Source: Candidatus Yanofskybacteria bacterium RIFCSPLOWO2_02_FULL_44_18 (GTDB lineage Bacteria; Patescibacteriota; Minisyncoccia; 2-02-FULL-40-12; GWA2-44-9). Taken from it: 45,368 bases of DNA. The translations under genes were made by a program, and so were the position numbers. The DNA lies in assembly GCA_001794755.1 (NCBI GenBank), contig MGKT01000005.1:1-45368 (forward strand), given 5' to 3'. Below are positions 45,195-45,368 of this stretch, in pieces. The first letter of the stretch is position 1, and every line of letters starts with the position of its first letter. The notes beneath the pieces are model-generated. The model did not search any database and was not told the origin of the DNA. It saw only the letters and a program-made list of their open reading frames with translations.

Positions 45195-45368
45195 ATGTTT
45201 TGTTCTAATTGATGCCCGACCCTTAAAATAGTTTCCTCATCAAAAGCCTTTCCGATTATATGGAAACCGACCGGCATATTACTTTTCGAACCCAGGCCGC
45301 ACGGCAAGGACAAGGCCGGCAGACCGGCCAGATTTATCGGCACGGTATAGATGTCTTCGAGATACAAA
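45191..45368 (-). CDS. gatA: aspartyl/glutamyl-tRNA amidotransferase subunit A, C-terminal fragment
   Basis: Minus strand translates [58 protein letters not shown], an amidase-signature C-terminus; runs off the window edge. Confidence 0.88.
   Translation of the reverse strand, partial: LYLEDIYTVPINLAGLPALSLPCGLGSKSNMPVGFHIIGKAFDEETILRVGHQLEQNI

Overview
The window looks like a chromosomal segment of a Candidate Phyla Radiation (Patescibacteria/Parcubacteria-like) bacterium; this placement is an inference from gene content and style, not from a search. It contains the replication-origin neighbourhood (rpmH-rnpA-yidD-yidC-jag / dnaA / dnaN), housekeeping genes (ftsH, rluD-like, rplS, nusA, tig, cysteine desulfurase, ruvB, ruvC, tyrS, PBP1A, rsmA, uvrD/pcrA, cca, gatA 3' end), a pilB ATPase, and 12 tRNA genes. 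A roughly 9-kb type IV secretion-like operon (split VirB4/TraC ATPase, PrgI, VirB6-like, secreted Cys-rich and calcium-repeat proteins) and a RHH/RelE toxin-antitoxin pair are also present. The most interesting signals are: (1) an unassigned structured element between pilB and ruvB, with a 19-bp perfect closing stem enclosing several tetraloop hairpins; (2) a dnaA-dnaN intergenic region with DnaA-box-like sites, a DnaA-trio-like TAATAGTAGTAATAA run, an AT-rich tract and 3x AAATATT; (3) tRNA genes abutting ORFs with 0-5 nt gaps, including tRNA-Arg / cca / tRNA-Pro and tRNA-Val / rluD; (4) tRNA-Ile(UAU); (5) a Zn-finger plus PD-(D/E)XK-like protein and a YWGEG/HTH protein beside tRNA genes; (6) a divergent kinase-like protein beside the TA module. 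All calls come from reading the sequence; no database search was run.
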